The notes beneath the pieces are model-generated. The model made no database searches and was not told the DNA's origin. It worked only from the letters and a program-made list of their open reading frames with translations. A stretch of 64,000 bases of DNA from Oreocharis arfaki (Eukaryota > Chordata > Aves > Passeriformes > Paramythiidae), in assembly GCA_013398015.1 (NCBI GenBank), contig VZRR01011494.1:62001-126000 (forward strand), written 5' to 3'. Position numbers and translations under genes: made by a program. This document shows, in pieces, positions 40,106-50,424 of the stretch (positions are counted from its first letter, which is position 1; each line of letters begins with the position of its first letter).

Positions 40106-40216
40106 TCCTTTTCCTTTTCCTTTTCCTTTTCCTATTCCTTTTCCTTTTCCTTTTCCTTTTCCTTTTCCTTTTCCTTTTCCTTTTCCTTTTCCTTTTCCTT
40201 TTCCCTTCCCTTTCCT
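40106..40216 (+). repeat. (TTTTCC)n hexanucleotide polypyrimidine tract
   Basis: About 111 bases are pyrimidine-only on the + strand apart from one A at 40134. Roughly 16 TTTTCC units are followed by a slightly degenerate end. Each unit is mirror-symmetric, so the tract is a long homopurine-homopyrimidine mirror repeat of the kind known to adopt intramolecular triplex (H-DNA) structure in vitro. Frames across it on either strand encode Pro-Phe or Gly-Lys dipeptide runs and should not be taken as genes. Confidence 0.96.
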
Positions 40217-41155
40217 AACCAGTGGTGCTCTCCCACCTAAAAGCACAAGTTAAATTTCACTTCAATTCAGTACTGTTAGCATGACACTGAGCAGAATTAA
40301 TAAATCCACCTACAATTTACTAAAGTCTTTCACAGTTCTCCTCTCAGCCAGTTCACATGGCCTATACTTTAAAAAAATGCTTCTGTCACTTGGAATGAGA
40401 GGATACAAATAGTGGACAGAGCAGGATGGAGTGTGCAACATGACTGTGTTTCATGACTGAACTCCCAAAAAGCTTTATGTCAGGCATCACCAGCACCATC
40501 CTGTTCCACCACAGCTCAAATAAAGCACTGACACACGGCACTGCTGACCCTCATCCTAATTAGTAACAACTTTAAATCAGAAAAGCTACATAAAACAAGG
40601 GGTCTGCACCCTAAATTACAGGGGATTTCTTGAGAGAAATCACAATGAACCCAAACCTCTCAAAGGGATCAGAAAAGGAGGAGAAGCACAAATGGTTTCA
40701 TGCTTCCTAAGACTATATCACAAGTCTACAATGGAGTTTATTCTTAGGGCACATATTCTTCCATGGCACTTTGTTTGGACCAGCAACAACCTCCTTGGAA
40801 TTAGTCACTTGGCAATATGAGGAACAGGAAAGTAGCCTCCAGCTTATTTGACTGTTACAGTTCCAAAGGGGAAAAAAAGTGAATTAAATTTAAAATAAAT
40901 ACATGGTTGAATACATAGGATGTTCATCTAGCAGCAAATTCTTTTCCCATGCAAGGCATGATAGGAGGCACTGAAAGAAGGAAAAGAAGGGAAAAGGCTT
41001 TTACAGAGTTACTCTCACCAGAAGCAGGAAGAATTACTTCGTAATCCAGCTGATTCACAATGATGGTAAGGTTAATTTATTGTTCATTCAGTGTCTGTAT
41101 TTTACATTCTCTGTAGTGGTCCTGGTGACCTTCATGCTGCATGCTGTTGAAAACT

Positions 41156-41237
41156 ACAAATAAAAACACAAACAAACAAAAAACCCACCAAAAAAAACCA
41201 ACCCCAAAAAACCAAAAACACACACACACAAAAAAAG
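41156..41237. repeat. A/C-rich low-complexity patch with (CA)6
   Basis: About 80 bases consist almost entirely of A and C on the + strand, ending in (CA)6 at 41219-41230 and an A run. This is low-complexity sequence rather than a LINE tail, since no element precedes it on either side. Confidence 0.9.
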
Positions 41238-41851
41238 AGCCTTACAGCAGAGAAAAAGGTGTTACACTGGCTGTTTAAAAAAGGGGCAATACCCCTGAGG
41301 ATGAAGCACAGTGATGTGTATTGTGCCTGCTAGAAGTGTCTTATGACAGATTCAGAAGAAAGAAGATAAATCAAAAAATCACTTTTTAAATACACATTCT
41401 ATCTATCATACCTGATTTTAAGTCCAGTTGTACTGAATATAGAAATAAATTAAAAACAAAAGATAACAAAACTACAGAGGTGCCCATTATGTCCCTACAA
41501 CAAAAATGTGTTGAAGGCAAAACTTACGGTTTGAATTCATTCAAAAGAATGAAATATGTCCACCAGTCCTACAAAAAAAAACAGAATAGGAGTGCTAAAA
41601 ACTGAGCACTTAAACTTCCTTCTTGAAAAACTGAATGATTTGACAGATACATCACATCATTCTTATTTTCTTGTACTACTCTGAGTGAAAGCTAAAATTA
41701 GCTTTAATTTCAGCCTCTCTCTGAAATCTCCAGATGAAATAAATATGAGCTCCTTGCATCTAGTTAAAAATAGATGCTGCTTTGAACATGTTCATTAAAG
41801 CTAATTATTTGCATATGTGTTTAATCTCTATTTATCATGGAAATTTCAGGA

Positions 41852-41870
41852 ATATATATATATATATATA
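41852..41870. repeat. (AT)n microsatellite
   Basis: Nineteen bases of alternating A and T, flanked by AT-rich DNA. Confidence 0.93.
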
Positions 41871-44681
41871 AAAATCCCTTTTTAGAACCCTTTTTTTCCA
41901 TTAAGAAATTATAAAACTTTAAACTTCATTTTCTTCAACTGCTACTGCAGGTCTCAAAGATTAACTAAAATATCGATACCCTTCTAAACATTCTTGCTAA
42001 GTGATGAAGAAGGCAGATGCACACAGGCAACACAAAAGCCAAAATAAATAACTTCACAATTTCTATAAATTCCCCATTTGCACATACTTTCCTACTGTGA
42101 CATCACAATACACATCTTGAATTAGGGATACAAAAATACTCGGGAACTTCTAAATTTGAACATTTCCTTATGCTCAAATCACAAGAGAAAATCAAAGAAA
42201 TTCATATTTATAGTTCTGAAACGTGGAGTTTGGACTTGACTTGGCATTCTTTTTTCGATAAAATTTAAGGAACTCTTTTAGAATTTGATCCAGTATTTCT
42301 AGGGTTTGGAAGAAGGAGAACAGAAATTTGGGATAGGGTTTTGACTTCAACCTATGCATTTCCTCTTTCTGCATCTTACTCTATGCAACATCATCCCCAG
42401 GGGTTGCAGGTTTTTAAACCCAAGTGCTAATTTATATTATTCTTTGCTGCATGCTTGGCTGTGCCTATCAGCCTATTAAGAAATTGACAGGGTCTCAGTA
42501 TCTGTCATTGCTAATTTTAAGCAGGAAGAAGGACATACCAAGCCATAACATTGTTACATTTGAAAATATGTTAATTGTCTTTCTCATTATTTAGCCTACT
42601 TAGCTACTTGCCATTATTACTTTATTAAATACAAGTCATGAGAGATTATTTCAGGATGTCAAAAATTTTATCTGAATTCCTTTGAAATGCCAGACTTTTT
42701 GTACTAATCGAAAAACAGTTTTCATGAGGAGTCCTGTAGAGAGATCTCCAATCAGAGATAAATGTTAATGTACAATCGGTACACACTGTCGACAGCTTGT
42801 CAACCTCAAATACTAATGAAAATTAGCTATCTGAACTCAGGAAAAGTGTTAACTACCTTTCAGTACCAGCAGTTCTCAACCTGGCTGTAGAACAGGTGCT
42901 AACAGTTCCATCACACTTCGTGGCAAAGTATCTATGATAGCTGTAAAGTGGATGCAAGCTAGGGAGTGTATTTTTCTCCCCAGCACATCTGGGTGACACC
43001 TACTAATGCTAATATGGACATGTCTGTGTAACGATGGCTCTACATTCCCCTCAGATTGCAAAAGGATGGTTTTACTATGTGTCAGCGTGTACAAGGAAGC
43101 ATAAAAAATACTACTGGTGATTTAATGCATCACGTTCCACTTTCTACGTGGAAACCTGTAGTCCTGGAGAGTCCTACTGCATTTTAGCTTTCGGGAAGAC
43201 AACGGATGGGAGTTTTTTGGATGCGCAGGGAGTAATAGCTCTTTTAACATTTAGGTGTCAAGTTTCCCATTCTGGTATTTCATTAACGGGCTGCAATATC
43301 TTATGGGCTCCCTGAGACCTTATCTACACAAATTTAAAAAAATCCCCTTCCCTTTCAAGGGATGAAGTGAGATGGCAGCCTTTCAATCAATAAATCAAGA
43401 AGTGTCTCCCTGACAGCAAATGCGAGCAAAAGAGAGGCAAAGGGGAGTGTGGGGGGAAGAAGTGGGGAGAGTGCATATATGTACAAAAGCTGGTAATTTT
43501 CAGCACTTGTATGCTCTTTAAAATAAGTGACAACCATCTTACGGGATACAACTCTTTTGTCTCTCTTCCTTGCCACATTACTGTACCTCACTCTTCTTTG
43601 AGACTAGAATAAATGACGTATTCAAGGGGTGCAGATAAATATCACTCCTTAGCACACCAAGCCACTCATTTTGTGTATATTTATGTACAGAAGACTCCAG
43701 ATCACAAGCTGAAAAGAAGAAAAAAGAAGGAAAAAGGAGGACTCAACTGAGAAATGGATGGAAGAGGAGGATACGGGTTCAGAATGCCAAGAGAGGAGGA
43801 ATTGTGTTTCTTAGTTGTTCTCAAAGGAAAACAATATCCCAAACCTAGAAATTCTCTGTGACTTAAGCATTGAGGCTCGGATATTCCAAGAAATCTTGGC
43901 AAGATCTGGCACTCAAATCCTACCAAGTGGCATGTAAGATGTTTGAATCTCTGCGCATCTGCTAAAAGAAGCCTAGAGTTCAACATTATATTTAGCAGAA
44001 AATAGAGGGAAGAAATGCACCTGTATAAATACTACATTCCGTGCAAAGGTATGCATCTTCACAACAGTGCTATGAAGGAAGAAAAAAATTCCTAAAAAGC
44101 AGAATTGACCATTCTACCTGTGGTCTTAGATTAGCAGTTATCCAAGCAGACTCAGACAGTTTGATTTGAGGCCATGACACTTAAAGCTGATGAATTTACA
44201 GCAGAGCACTCAGGGGCATGCCCAAGCCCACCCAGTCAGTGCTGGTAACTTATATTTCAGAAGTTTACAGCATCTTTTTGTTAATTCCTATTTTTTATAC
44301 CTTAGCATAGAAAAGAAAGTGTGATAGAGTTTCTTATACAGATGAACTGTAATTGAGTGTAAGTTGCATGTTGACTCCTGCTGACTAGAGTTGAACCATT
44401 CATACTCCATGAGGAATTCAAACAGGATTTTTGCCTGTGTCATGACAGTGAGCATCCAACACTAGGTGGAAGATGAGCCTTGTATCAGATGCTGCAAGAA
44501 GATCTCTCATGTTTCATGTCTTTCGAGAGCCTGTGTCCAGATTTCTTCACCACTGGGGACTTTCCTCCATGAGTGGTCCAGCTGGACCTCTGAATCAACC
44601 TTAAACAGCTAGCCCCAAGTTGTGTGTCAAACCAAGCACATACTTGATTTTTTCAACCTATATACGATAAGCAAAAGAAAG

Positions 44682-45240
44682 TCACAGAACCACAGAATCA
44701 CATAATTCTCTAGGTTGGAAAAGACCTTGGAGATCATTGAGTCCAACCTATGGCTGAACACCACCTTATCAACCAGACCACAGCACTGAGTGCCATGTCC
44801 ATTTTTTTCTGAAACGCTTCCACGGATGGTGCCTCCACCACTTCACTGGGCAGCTCATTCCAATGCCCAACCATTCTTTCCGTAAATAACTTTTTTCCTA
44901 GTGTCTAGCTTAAACTTCCCCTGGTGCAGTGTAAGACTGTGTCATCCCATCTTGTCATTGGTTGCCTGAGAAGAGGCTGACCCCCACCTGCCCACAACCT
45001 CCAACCTCCTTTCAGGCAGCTGCAGAAAGTGATAAGGTCTCCCCTGAGCCTTCTCTTCTCCAGGCTAAACAGCCCCAAATTCCTCAGTCGCTTTTTACAG
45101 AGCTTGTGTTCTGAACCCCTCACCAGCCTTGTTGCCCTTCTCTGGACACGTTAGAGCATCTTAACGTCATTCCTAAACTGAGGGGCCCAGAACTGGACAC
45201 AGTACTCAAGGTGCAGCCTGAGCAGTGCTGAGTACAAGGG
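44682..45240 (-). mobile_element. CR1 LINE, 5'-truncated, sense on -
   Basis: The 3' end is near 44682 (CACAGAACCACAGAATCAC), followed on the + strand by TAGGTTGGAAAAGACCTTGG near 44712, GAGTCCAACCTATGGCTGAAC near 44740, CACTTCACTGGGCAGCTCATT near 44840, AAGGTCTCCCCTGAGCC near 45033 and TTCTCTTCTCCAGGCTAAAC near 45051. Further on come CCCAGAACTGGACACAGTAC near 45187 and AGCAGTGCTGAGTAC near 45221, where it is 5'-truncated. The copy keeps family landmarks well and looks moderately young by eye. Confidence 0.94.
44905..45123 (-). pseudogene. CR1 ORF2 C-terminal remnant
   Basis: This 72-codon minus frame carries KRLRNLGLFSLEKRRLRGDLI, a highly typical CR1 ORF2 C-terminal motif. It is a fragment inside the truncated CR1 copy and has no independent start or function. 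Confidence 0.88.
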
Positions 45241-45304
45241 AAAAAAGTCTTGTGAAAGGGAAGAAGTTATTCATGTATGCCTTGAAAATAGAAAAAATGT
45301 TTCT

Positions 45305-45327
45305 GGAGTTCGAATGCATTCGACTCC
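45305..45327. repeat. Palindrome with two CpGs
   Basis: The core TCGAATGCATTCGA (45310-45323) is a perfect 14-bp palindrome. Allowing one bulged T at 45309, four further pairs (GGAG with CTCC) extend it. It contains two TCGA-type CpGs. Confidence 0.85.
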
Positions 45328-45362
45328 CTTTCCATCCTTTAAACCAAAAAAATAGAGTGAAT

Positions 45363-45378
45363 ATTCTGAATTCAGAAT
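45363..45378. repeat. Perfect 16-bp palindrome
   Basis: ATTCTGAATTCAGAAT is its own reverse complement. One such 16-mer is about what chance gives in 64 kb, so by itself it means little. Confidence 0.9.
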
Positions 45379-46039
45379 GTCCCACTTGTTAGTACTTTTT
45401 TCCAGTGAAAAAGTGAAAAATTTATTTCTTGTTTCACTGCAGCCAGGGTTTCATACTCTTAATTTTGGTAGCCCCTGGCTAATTACACTTAGTGTTCTGG
45501 TTGGTATTAGTCCATTTTTAAGAATAAGTAACACATTCTTGACCCAAGGACCGAGCTGTGGCCAGTAGCAGCATATACAGAGTCTCCCAAAACTGATTCA
45601 GCTGCAGGTGTAATGCAGTCAACAGCACCAACCTCGGAAAGACAAATTCACTATAACAGACCACTGCAAACCAAAGGAACATAATAAAGATGAAATGAAA
45701 TTTGAATCAAAAGCATTAAGGGATGGAAGACAGAAGAAAACACAGATTATATCTCATCTCTGTGCCACAAGTCTTATTAATACGAAGAAAGAACTTAGGA
45801 CAAATCATCCCTCATCTATTTTCCTTGTATACAATGGATGTCTAATATATTTGGTCCGCTGCAGTAATGAAGCAGTACAAGAATATACAGCCCTGACAGT
45901 GAATTCACTGGCAGGACTACACTGAGTGTCCTCCAAACTTAAGAAATCTGTGTTACTTGAAAAAAAATTTTTAAAGCCTATATTTGTGTCCCACCAAGTT
46001 TAAACATATGACAAGAAACAATACATACATTTTAACTTC

Positions 46040-46059
46040 TTTGCTTTGCTTTGCTTTGC
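46040..46059. repeat. (TTTGC)4 microsatellite
   Basis: Four perfect TTTGC units. Confidence 0.92.
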
Positions 46060-48756
46060 TACTGGTTTGCAGTGGCATTTCAGTCCTTTCTTCCATGCAT
46101 TTTTATCTGTTTTTGCCCATAGTTGAAATGGATTTGCATAAGATACACCAAGTTTTTTGAGTACTAGTTCTTTGAACTTCGTGATCACTGGTTCAGTTCT
46201 GTCATCCCTTCCTCTCTATCTGACACTATATGTGTGTACCAGCAGCCAAGGAAGATGGCAGAGCCTCATACCCTCTCCCCGTCTGTTCACTCTTCAGGAG
46301 GCAGCAGGGAACAAAATGCTGCCTCCAAAAAGGTGAGGGAACCATAGGGGAAGAATCTTACAGAAAGAGCTATGTTGGGTCTAAGATGTAAATGAGATTC
46401 TAAAATCTTTTTTTTCCACTCTCAACCCAGAAAGCAGGAAAGGGCAAGAAACAGTTCTTTTCTAGTTCTGCAGTTACTGGTGAGGAACACGTGTTCTTAT
46501 TTCACATGTGCCAGTTCATGGGAGACAAAACGTTGTTCAGACTGCTCCTCATGGAAAGAAGGCTCAATGTTATAGGAGAAGAGTGAGTTACAATGACCAC
46601 TTAAATCGTGCTAATAAAAAAGTGCCTTGTCATTAATAGGATAATACCTTCCATATGTCCCTCTCCAAGGTGCACATCTCTCTTTGGAAAACTTTTATTC
46701 TAGGCTTGGTGCAGTTTACTGTTAACCCTGTACATGACAAATAGCATCATTTGCTTTCATATTTTACATTTATAAAGAATGCTGATCTCTCTGACTGTAG
46801 AATATTTCATAGTTACATGCAAAATACCTGAGATATTATGTAACCTCAGGTGTCATCAAATGGGGAAAAACCATAGCTGTAGAATATTCCCTTTCTTCCG
46901 CCCTTTCCCCCTTGCTCTATTGTTCTATGGTTTTAGCCACAGTAAAATGTTTTCTGCTGCCACATTAAGCACAGAGTCCTGTGATGTGAAAGAAAAAGGC
47001 GGGGGTGAGGGGGGAAATGATTTGCATAACATTTTGTTCAGGGGCAAGCATGTGGCTCCCAATATACTCTGGAGACTTTCAATTTGCACCATGCAAAGTC
47101 CAAACACAAGCTCATTAATCAGAAGCAAATGAGCTCCCCATACCCAAGATGCGAGGCAGGTGATGTGATTCCTGGAAGTAACATCACCTGGATGTTACTT
47201 CAAAATCAGAAAGAAGAAACTTGAGCAGCTCCTCATCACTGATGCTAGCATTAAAGCAAGTTGTGAAAGAGAGGGAGAGGGTAAGGAATAGGGGTAGGGA
47301 GAGGAGAACTTGCTCTTAACATGGCTTTTGAGTGCTACTCCAGCACCCGTATTAACAGCTAAGACTTGCAACTGATACATGCACAGAAATAATTAGGGGA
47401 CAGGCAATACCCCAGCTCTGTAGAGCACCAGCTTTACTCTGATGTGGTTTGGCTTATATTTTTTGTGTTACTGTATCTGCAGGATGTCCAGGAGGGGATC
47501 AGGGTGCCACTGAGTGCAGTGGAATGCACAAATAAATCTTCCACAGGCCACTCATCCAGAGATTGCCAGAAATAAACAAAAAATCAAAAAAACCCCTCCT
47601 TTCAGTTTCTAGGAGTTCTCCTCTAGGTAGAATGGATCCCAAAGCCCTGGCAGCAGCTGCAGAGACAGAGGACACAGACTGATGTGTGACTGCATGCACA
47701 CTGCAGAAGGGCTTGGATCTGTTTACTGCAACAGGCCAGGGAAGCCAGGCTCCTTCCTCTATTCCTTTAATTTGTTGTTGCTTTCTCAGTCTGGAAGAAA
47801 CAGGTAAAAAGCTAGTGGTCTTCCATTAAAAGAGGCACAGTGTGGGAAGAGTTAAAATAAAAAAGCATGAATGTTTAATCTGCCAGAAACATATGAGAAA
47901 AGCAATCAAATCTGGGATAAGTAGCTCTGAATGAGGTATGCCTGATTGCTTTAGACCATGCTGTTTGTCAGTCTTTTAAAATTCAAGTCATTACCAGATG
48001 CTGATCTGCTCTAATATTGTGATATTTTATCTGATTACACTTATGTGATTGTGCTATATCTGCTATTTGCCTTCTCATTTTTCCATGTATATTAAATGCA
48101 GGTGGTTTTATTATTCAGAGAGCTAGAAAGCGTTGACTGCTCTGAATATAAATGGGGATATTATATCATTACCTTGCTCTGAAAGTAGAGTCATTCAGTG
48201 TGTAAATCATATGCAAGGTACCCAGTGGAGACACAATAAACCATAATACCTCGAGAGAGAAAGCAATGAGAAAAGGATAAGGAGATAAAAATTTAAGGCA
48301 TTGTTAAAGAAGGATAATCTTCATAATCCTATTTAGTTCTTTCAAACCACCATTTGATAATTGAACCTTTATATTCAAAACTTTTTTTAAGTTCATTGAG
48401 TATCTCTTGGTGAAGTTATTGCCAAATGGAACATTATCAATACTGAGATTGAATAAAAAACAGGATCACCAATGCACCAGGCATTTTAGCTGCTTTCAAA
48501 AAATGCAGCAAAGGCCCACGCATTACTGCAAATGCTCTGTGGACCTTTCTTCCAAAAACATGTCTTACTATGGGTACAGGGTTTTGGGATACCCTGAAAA
48601 AATATTCAGGAATCACTCAGCACATATCTGAAAAGCAGATTAGGGTAACACGGCAATCTGGGAACCCCCTTTTCTTGCAAGCAAAAATCCTTGATAATTT
48701 CACTATGATAAACTGACATGATAAATCCCACTGTGAGGATGCTTGGAAAAGTTACT

Positions 48757-49258
48757 GGATCACAGAAAGGCTGAGACTAGAGACACTGTAGAAGAAGAGC
48801 GAGCCTAGGTCCATTGCTGAGCTAGAGCAGGTTGCTGAAGACAGTGTGCAGCTGCATTTTGGGTATTTTCAAGGATGGAAGCTCCACAACCACTCTGAGA
48901 AACATGTCCCATTTCTCAAAATCCCACACATGAAAAAAAGGGGTTTCTCATGTTTAAATGAATATTCCTGTCTTTCGGTTTGGGCCTACTACCTCTTGTC
49001 CTGCCACTAGGCATACCTGAGAAGAGTCTGCCTACATCTTCCTTACCTCCCCATGAGGTATTCATACATTTTGATAATGTCACCCCCAGACCTCTCTTCT
49101 TCAGGCTGAACAGTCCCAGCTGTCTCAGCCTGTCCTCTTAGGAGAGGTGCTCCAGCCCTCTGATAATCTTTATGGTGCTCCTCTGGACTTGCTCCAGTAT
49201 GTCCATACTTCTCTGGGGAGCCCAGGGCCAGGCACGGAACTCCAGGTGTGGTCATCTC
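48757..49258 (-). mobile_element. CR1 LINE, sense on -
   Basis: The 3' end is near 48757 (GGATCACAGAAAGGCTGAGA). Continuing on the + strand are AGAGCAGGTTGCTGAAGACA near 48823, GATGGAAGCTCCACAACCAC near 48875, CTACCTCTTGTCCTGCCACT near 48990, CTCTTCTTCAGGCTGAACAG near 49093, GGAGAGGTGCTCCAGCC near 49141 and TCTGGGGAGCCCAGGGCCAGG near 49211. These match the CR1 3' untranslated region and the ORF2 C-terminal region. Several indels and broken frames suggest a fairly old copy. It ends about 80 bp before the solo LTR. Confidence 0.92.
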
Positions 49259-49331
49259 TAGATGTTGTTCCTCTCCTTTGGCTGTTTTAACACAACCTCT
49301 TGTAACCCTGCTCAATGTCCAACAGCCATGA

Positions 49332-49336
49332 CAGAC
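49332..49336. repeat. Target-site duplication, left copy (CAGAC)
   Basis: CAGAC directly precedes the LTR terminus at 49337 and recurs directly after the other terminus at 50420-50424. An additional matching A (ACAGAC) makes a 6-bp duplication conceivable if the LTR end is drawn one base shorter. Confidence 0.7.
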
Positions 49337-49520
49337 TGTCGTGGTTTGACACTGGCCCAGCACCAGGCACCCACGAGAGCCACTCGCTCACCCTCCCCTG
49401 CCACAGTTGGGCAGAGGAGGGAAAAGGAAAAAAAAATTAACAAACGCTTCATGAGAGAGGTAAGGACCAGGAAAAAACACTTGAAGGGTGCAACAGGCTC
49501 AGCTTAAGTTGTGAAGTGAA

Positions 49521-49526
49521 TTTATT
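49521..49526 (-). terminator. LTR polyadenylation signal (AATAAA)
   Basis: TTTATT on the + strand is AATAAA in the LTR's sense. It lies on the U5 side of the TATA box, as expected for an LTR. Confidence 0.5.
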
Positions 49527-49607
49527 ACTAACAGAATCAGAGGAGGATAATGAGAAGTAAAATAAGCCCTTAAAACACCTTTCCCAGCCCCTCCCTCCTT
49601 CCCACCG

Positions 49608-50104
49608 NNNNNNNNNNNNNNNNNNNNNNNNNNNNNNNNNNNNNNNNNNNNNNNNNNNNNNNNNNNNNNNNNNNNNNNNNNNNNNNNNNNNNNNNNNNNN
49701 NNNNNNNNNNNNNNNNNNNNNNNNNNNNNNNNNNNNNNNNNNNNNNNNNNNNNNNNNNNNNNNNNNNNNNNNNNNNNNNNNNNNNNNNNNNNNNNNNNNN
49801 NNNNNNNNNNNNNNNNNNNNNNNNNNNNNNNNNNNNNNNNNNNNNNNNNNNNNNNNNNNNNNNNNNNNNNNNNNNNNNNNNNNNNNNNNNNNNNNNNNNN
49901 NNNNNNNNNNNNNNNNNNNNNNNNNNNNNNNNNNNNNNNNNNNNNNNNNNNNNNNNNNNNNNNNNNNNNNNNNNNNNNNNNNNNNNNNNNNNNNNNNNNN
50001 NNNNNNNNNNNNNNNNNNNNNNNNNNNNNNNNNNNNNNNNNNNNNNNNNNNNNNNNNNNNNNNNNNNNNNNNNNNNNNNNNNNNNNNNNNNNNNNNNNNN
50101 NNNN
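49608..50104. other. Assembly gap (497 N)
   Basis: Unsequenced bases. The gap lies wholly inside the LTR; the flanks are GC-rich (CCCTCCCTCCTTCCCACCG on the left, AGCACCTCCTGCCCCTCC on the right). The N count may be an estimate rather than a true length. Confidence 1.
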
Positions 50105-50228
50105 AGCACCTCCTGCCCCTCCTTCTTCACTGACCTTGGTGTCGCCATGTTCTTTCTCCCACATGTTCTCCCCTCCTCCTCTTCTCTCACTAGAATCCAA
50201 AACCTTGTGACTTTGTTTTGATTTTCTT

Positions 50229-50236
50229 CTTATATA
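50229..50236 (-). promoter_or_regulatory. TATA box of the solo LTR
   Basis: CTTATATA on the + strand reads TATATAAG in the LTR sense, within ACATATATAAGAAG, matching the place where this LTR family carries its TATA element. It supports minus-strand sense for the LTR. Confidence 0.6.
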
Positions 50237-50419
50237 TGTTATCACAGAAGCGTTACTAACCTCTCTCATGGGCCCAGATCTGGCCAGCAGCGTGTCCATC
50301 TTCAGAGCCATCAGGGATTGGCTCTGCTGGACATGGTGGAAGCTTCCAGCAGCTTCCTCACAGGAGCCATCTTTGTGTCCCCCCTGCTACCTAAAACCAG
50401 GCCCTGCCAAACCAATACA

Positions 50420-50424
50420 CAGAC
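50420..50424. repeat. Target-site duplication, right copy (CAGAC)
   Basis: Matches the five bases immediately before the other LTR terminus (49332-49336). Confidence 0.7.

Larger units (their letters stand above)
40217..44681. other. Non-coding interval with simple-sequence patches
   Basis: No supported gene. It contains an A/C-rich patch (41156-41237) and an AT dinucleotide run (41852-41870), listed separately. A motif at about 42867 (CAGCAGTTCTCAACC) resembles the end of a hAT/Charlie DNA transposon, but the adjoining sequence does not support it. Confidence 0.45.
45241..48756. other. Non-coding interval
   Basis: No supported gene. It contains two palindromes just past the CR1 5' edge (45305-45327 and 45363-45378) and a (TTTGC)4 run at 46040-46059. 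A 117-codon frame at 46779-47132 (+) has no known domain. Confidence 0.45.
49337..50419 (-). mobile_element. Solo ERV LTR, sense on -, containing an assembly gap
   Basis: The + strand terminus is TGTCGTGGTTTGACAC; the other terminus reads ACCAATACA. In sense (minus) orientation the LTR therefore runs TGTATTGGTTTGG to AAACCACGACA, with the TG...CA ends of a retroviral LTR. A 5-bp duplication (CAGAC) flanks it. Visible parts include GGTGGAAGCTTCCAGCAGCTTC near 50335, a TATA box at 50229-50236, TCTTTCTCCCACATGTTCTC near 50150, CTCCTTCTTCACTGACCTTGG near 50119, and AATAAA on the minus strand at 49521-49526. The middle is 497 N. No internal retroviral genes are seen and the total span is about 1.08 kb as assembled, so it is best read as a solo LTR of the same broad family as 20160-20330. 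An open frame across it is an artefact of N bases. Confidence 0.88.

Noticed and set aside
40019..40253. Open frames on both strands giving Gly-Lys and Pro-Phe dipeptide runs
   Set aside because: They are direct translations of the (TTTTCC)n hexamer tract, which lacks stops in several frames. They are not genes.
42865..43090. Possible hAT/Charlie DNA transposon, from CAGCAGTTCTCAACC at one end
   Set aside because: No matching opposite terminal inverted repeat or 8-bp target duplication could be found, and the interior does not resemble a Charlie element I know.
49499..50311. Apparent 270-codon minus-strand frame, the longest in the window
   Set aside because: Most of it is N bases translated as unknown residues. 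The readable ends are LTR sequence.
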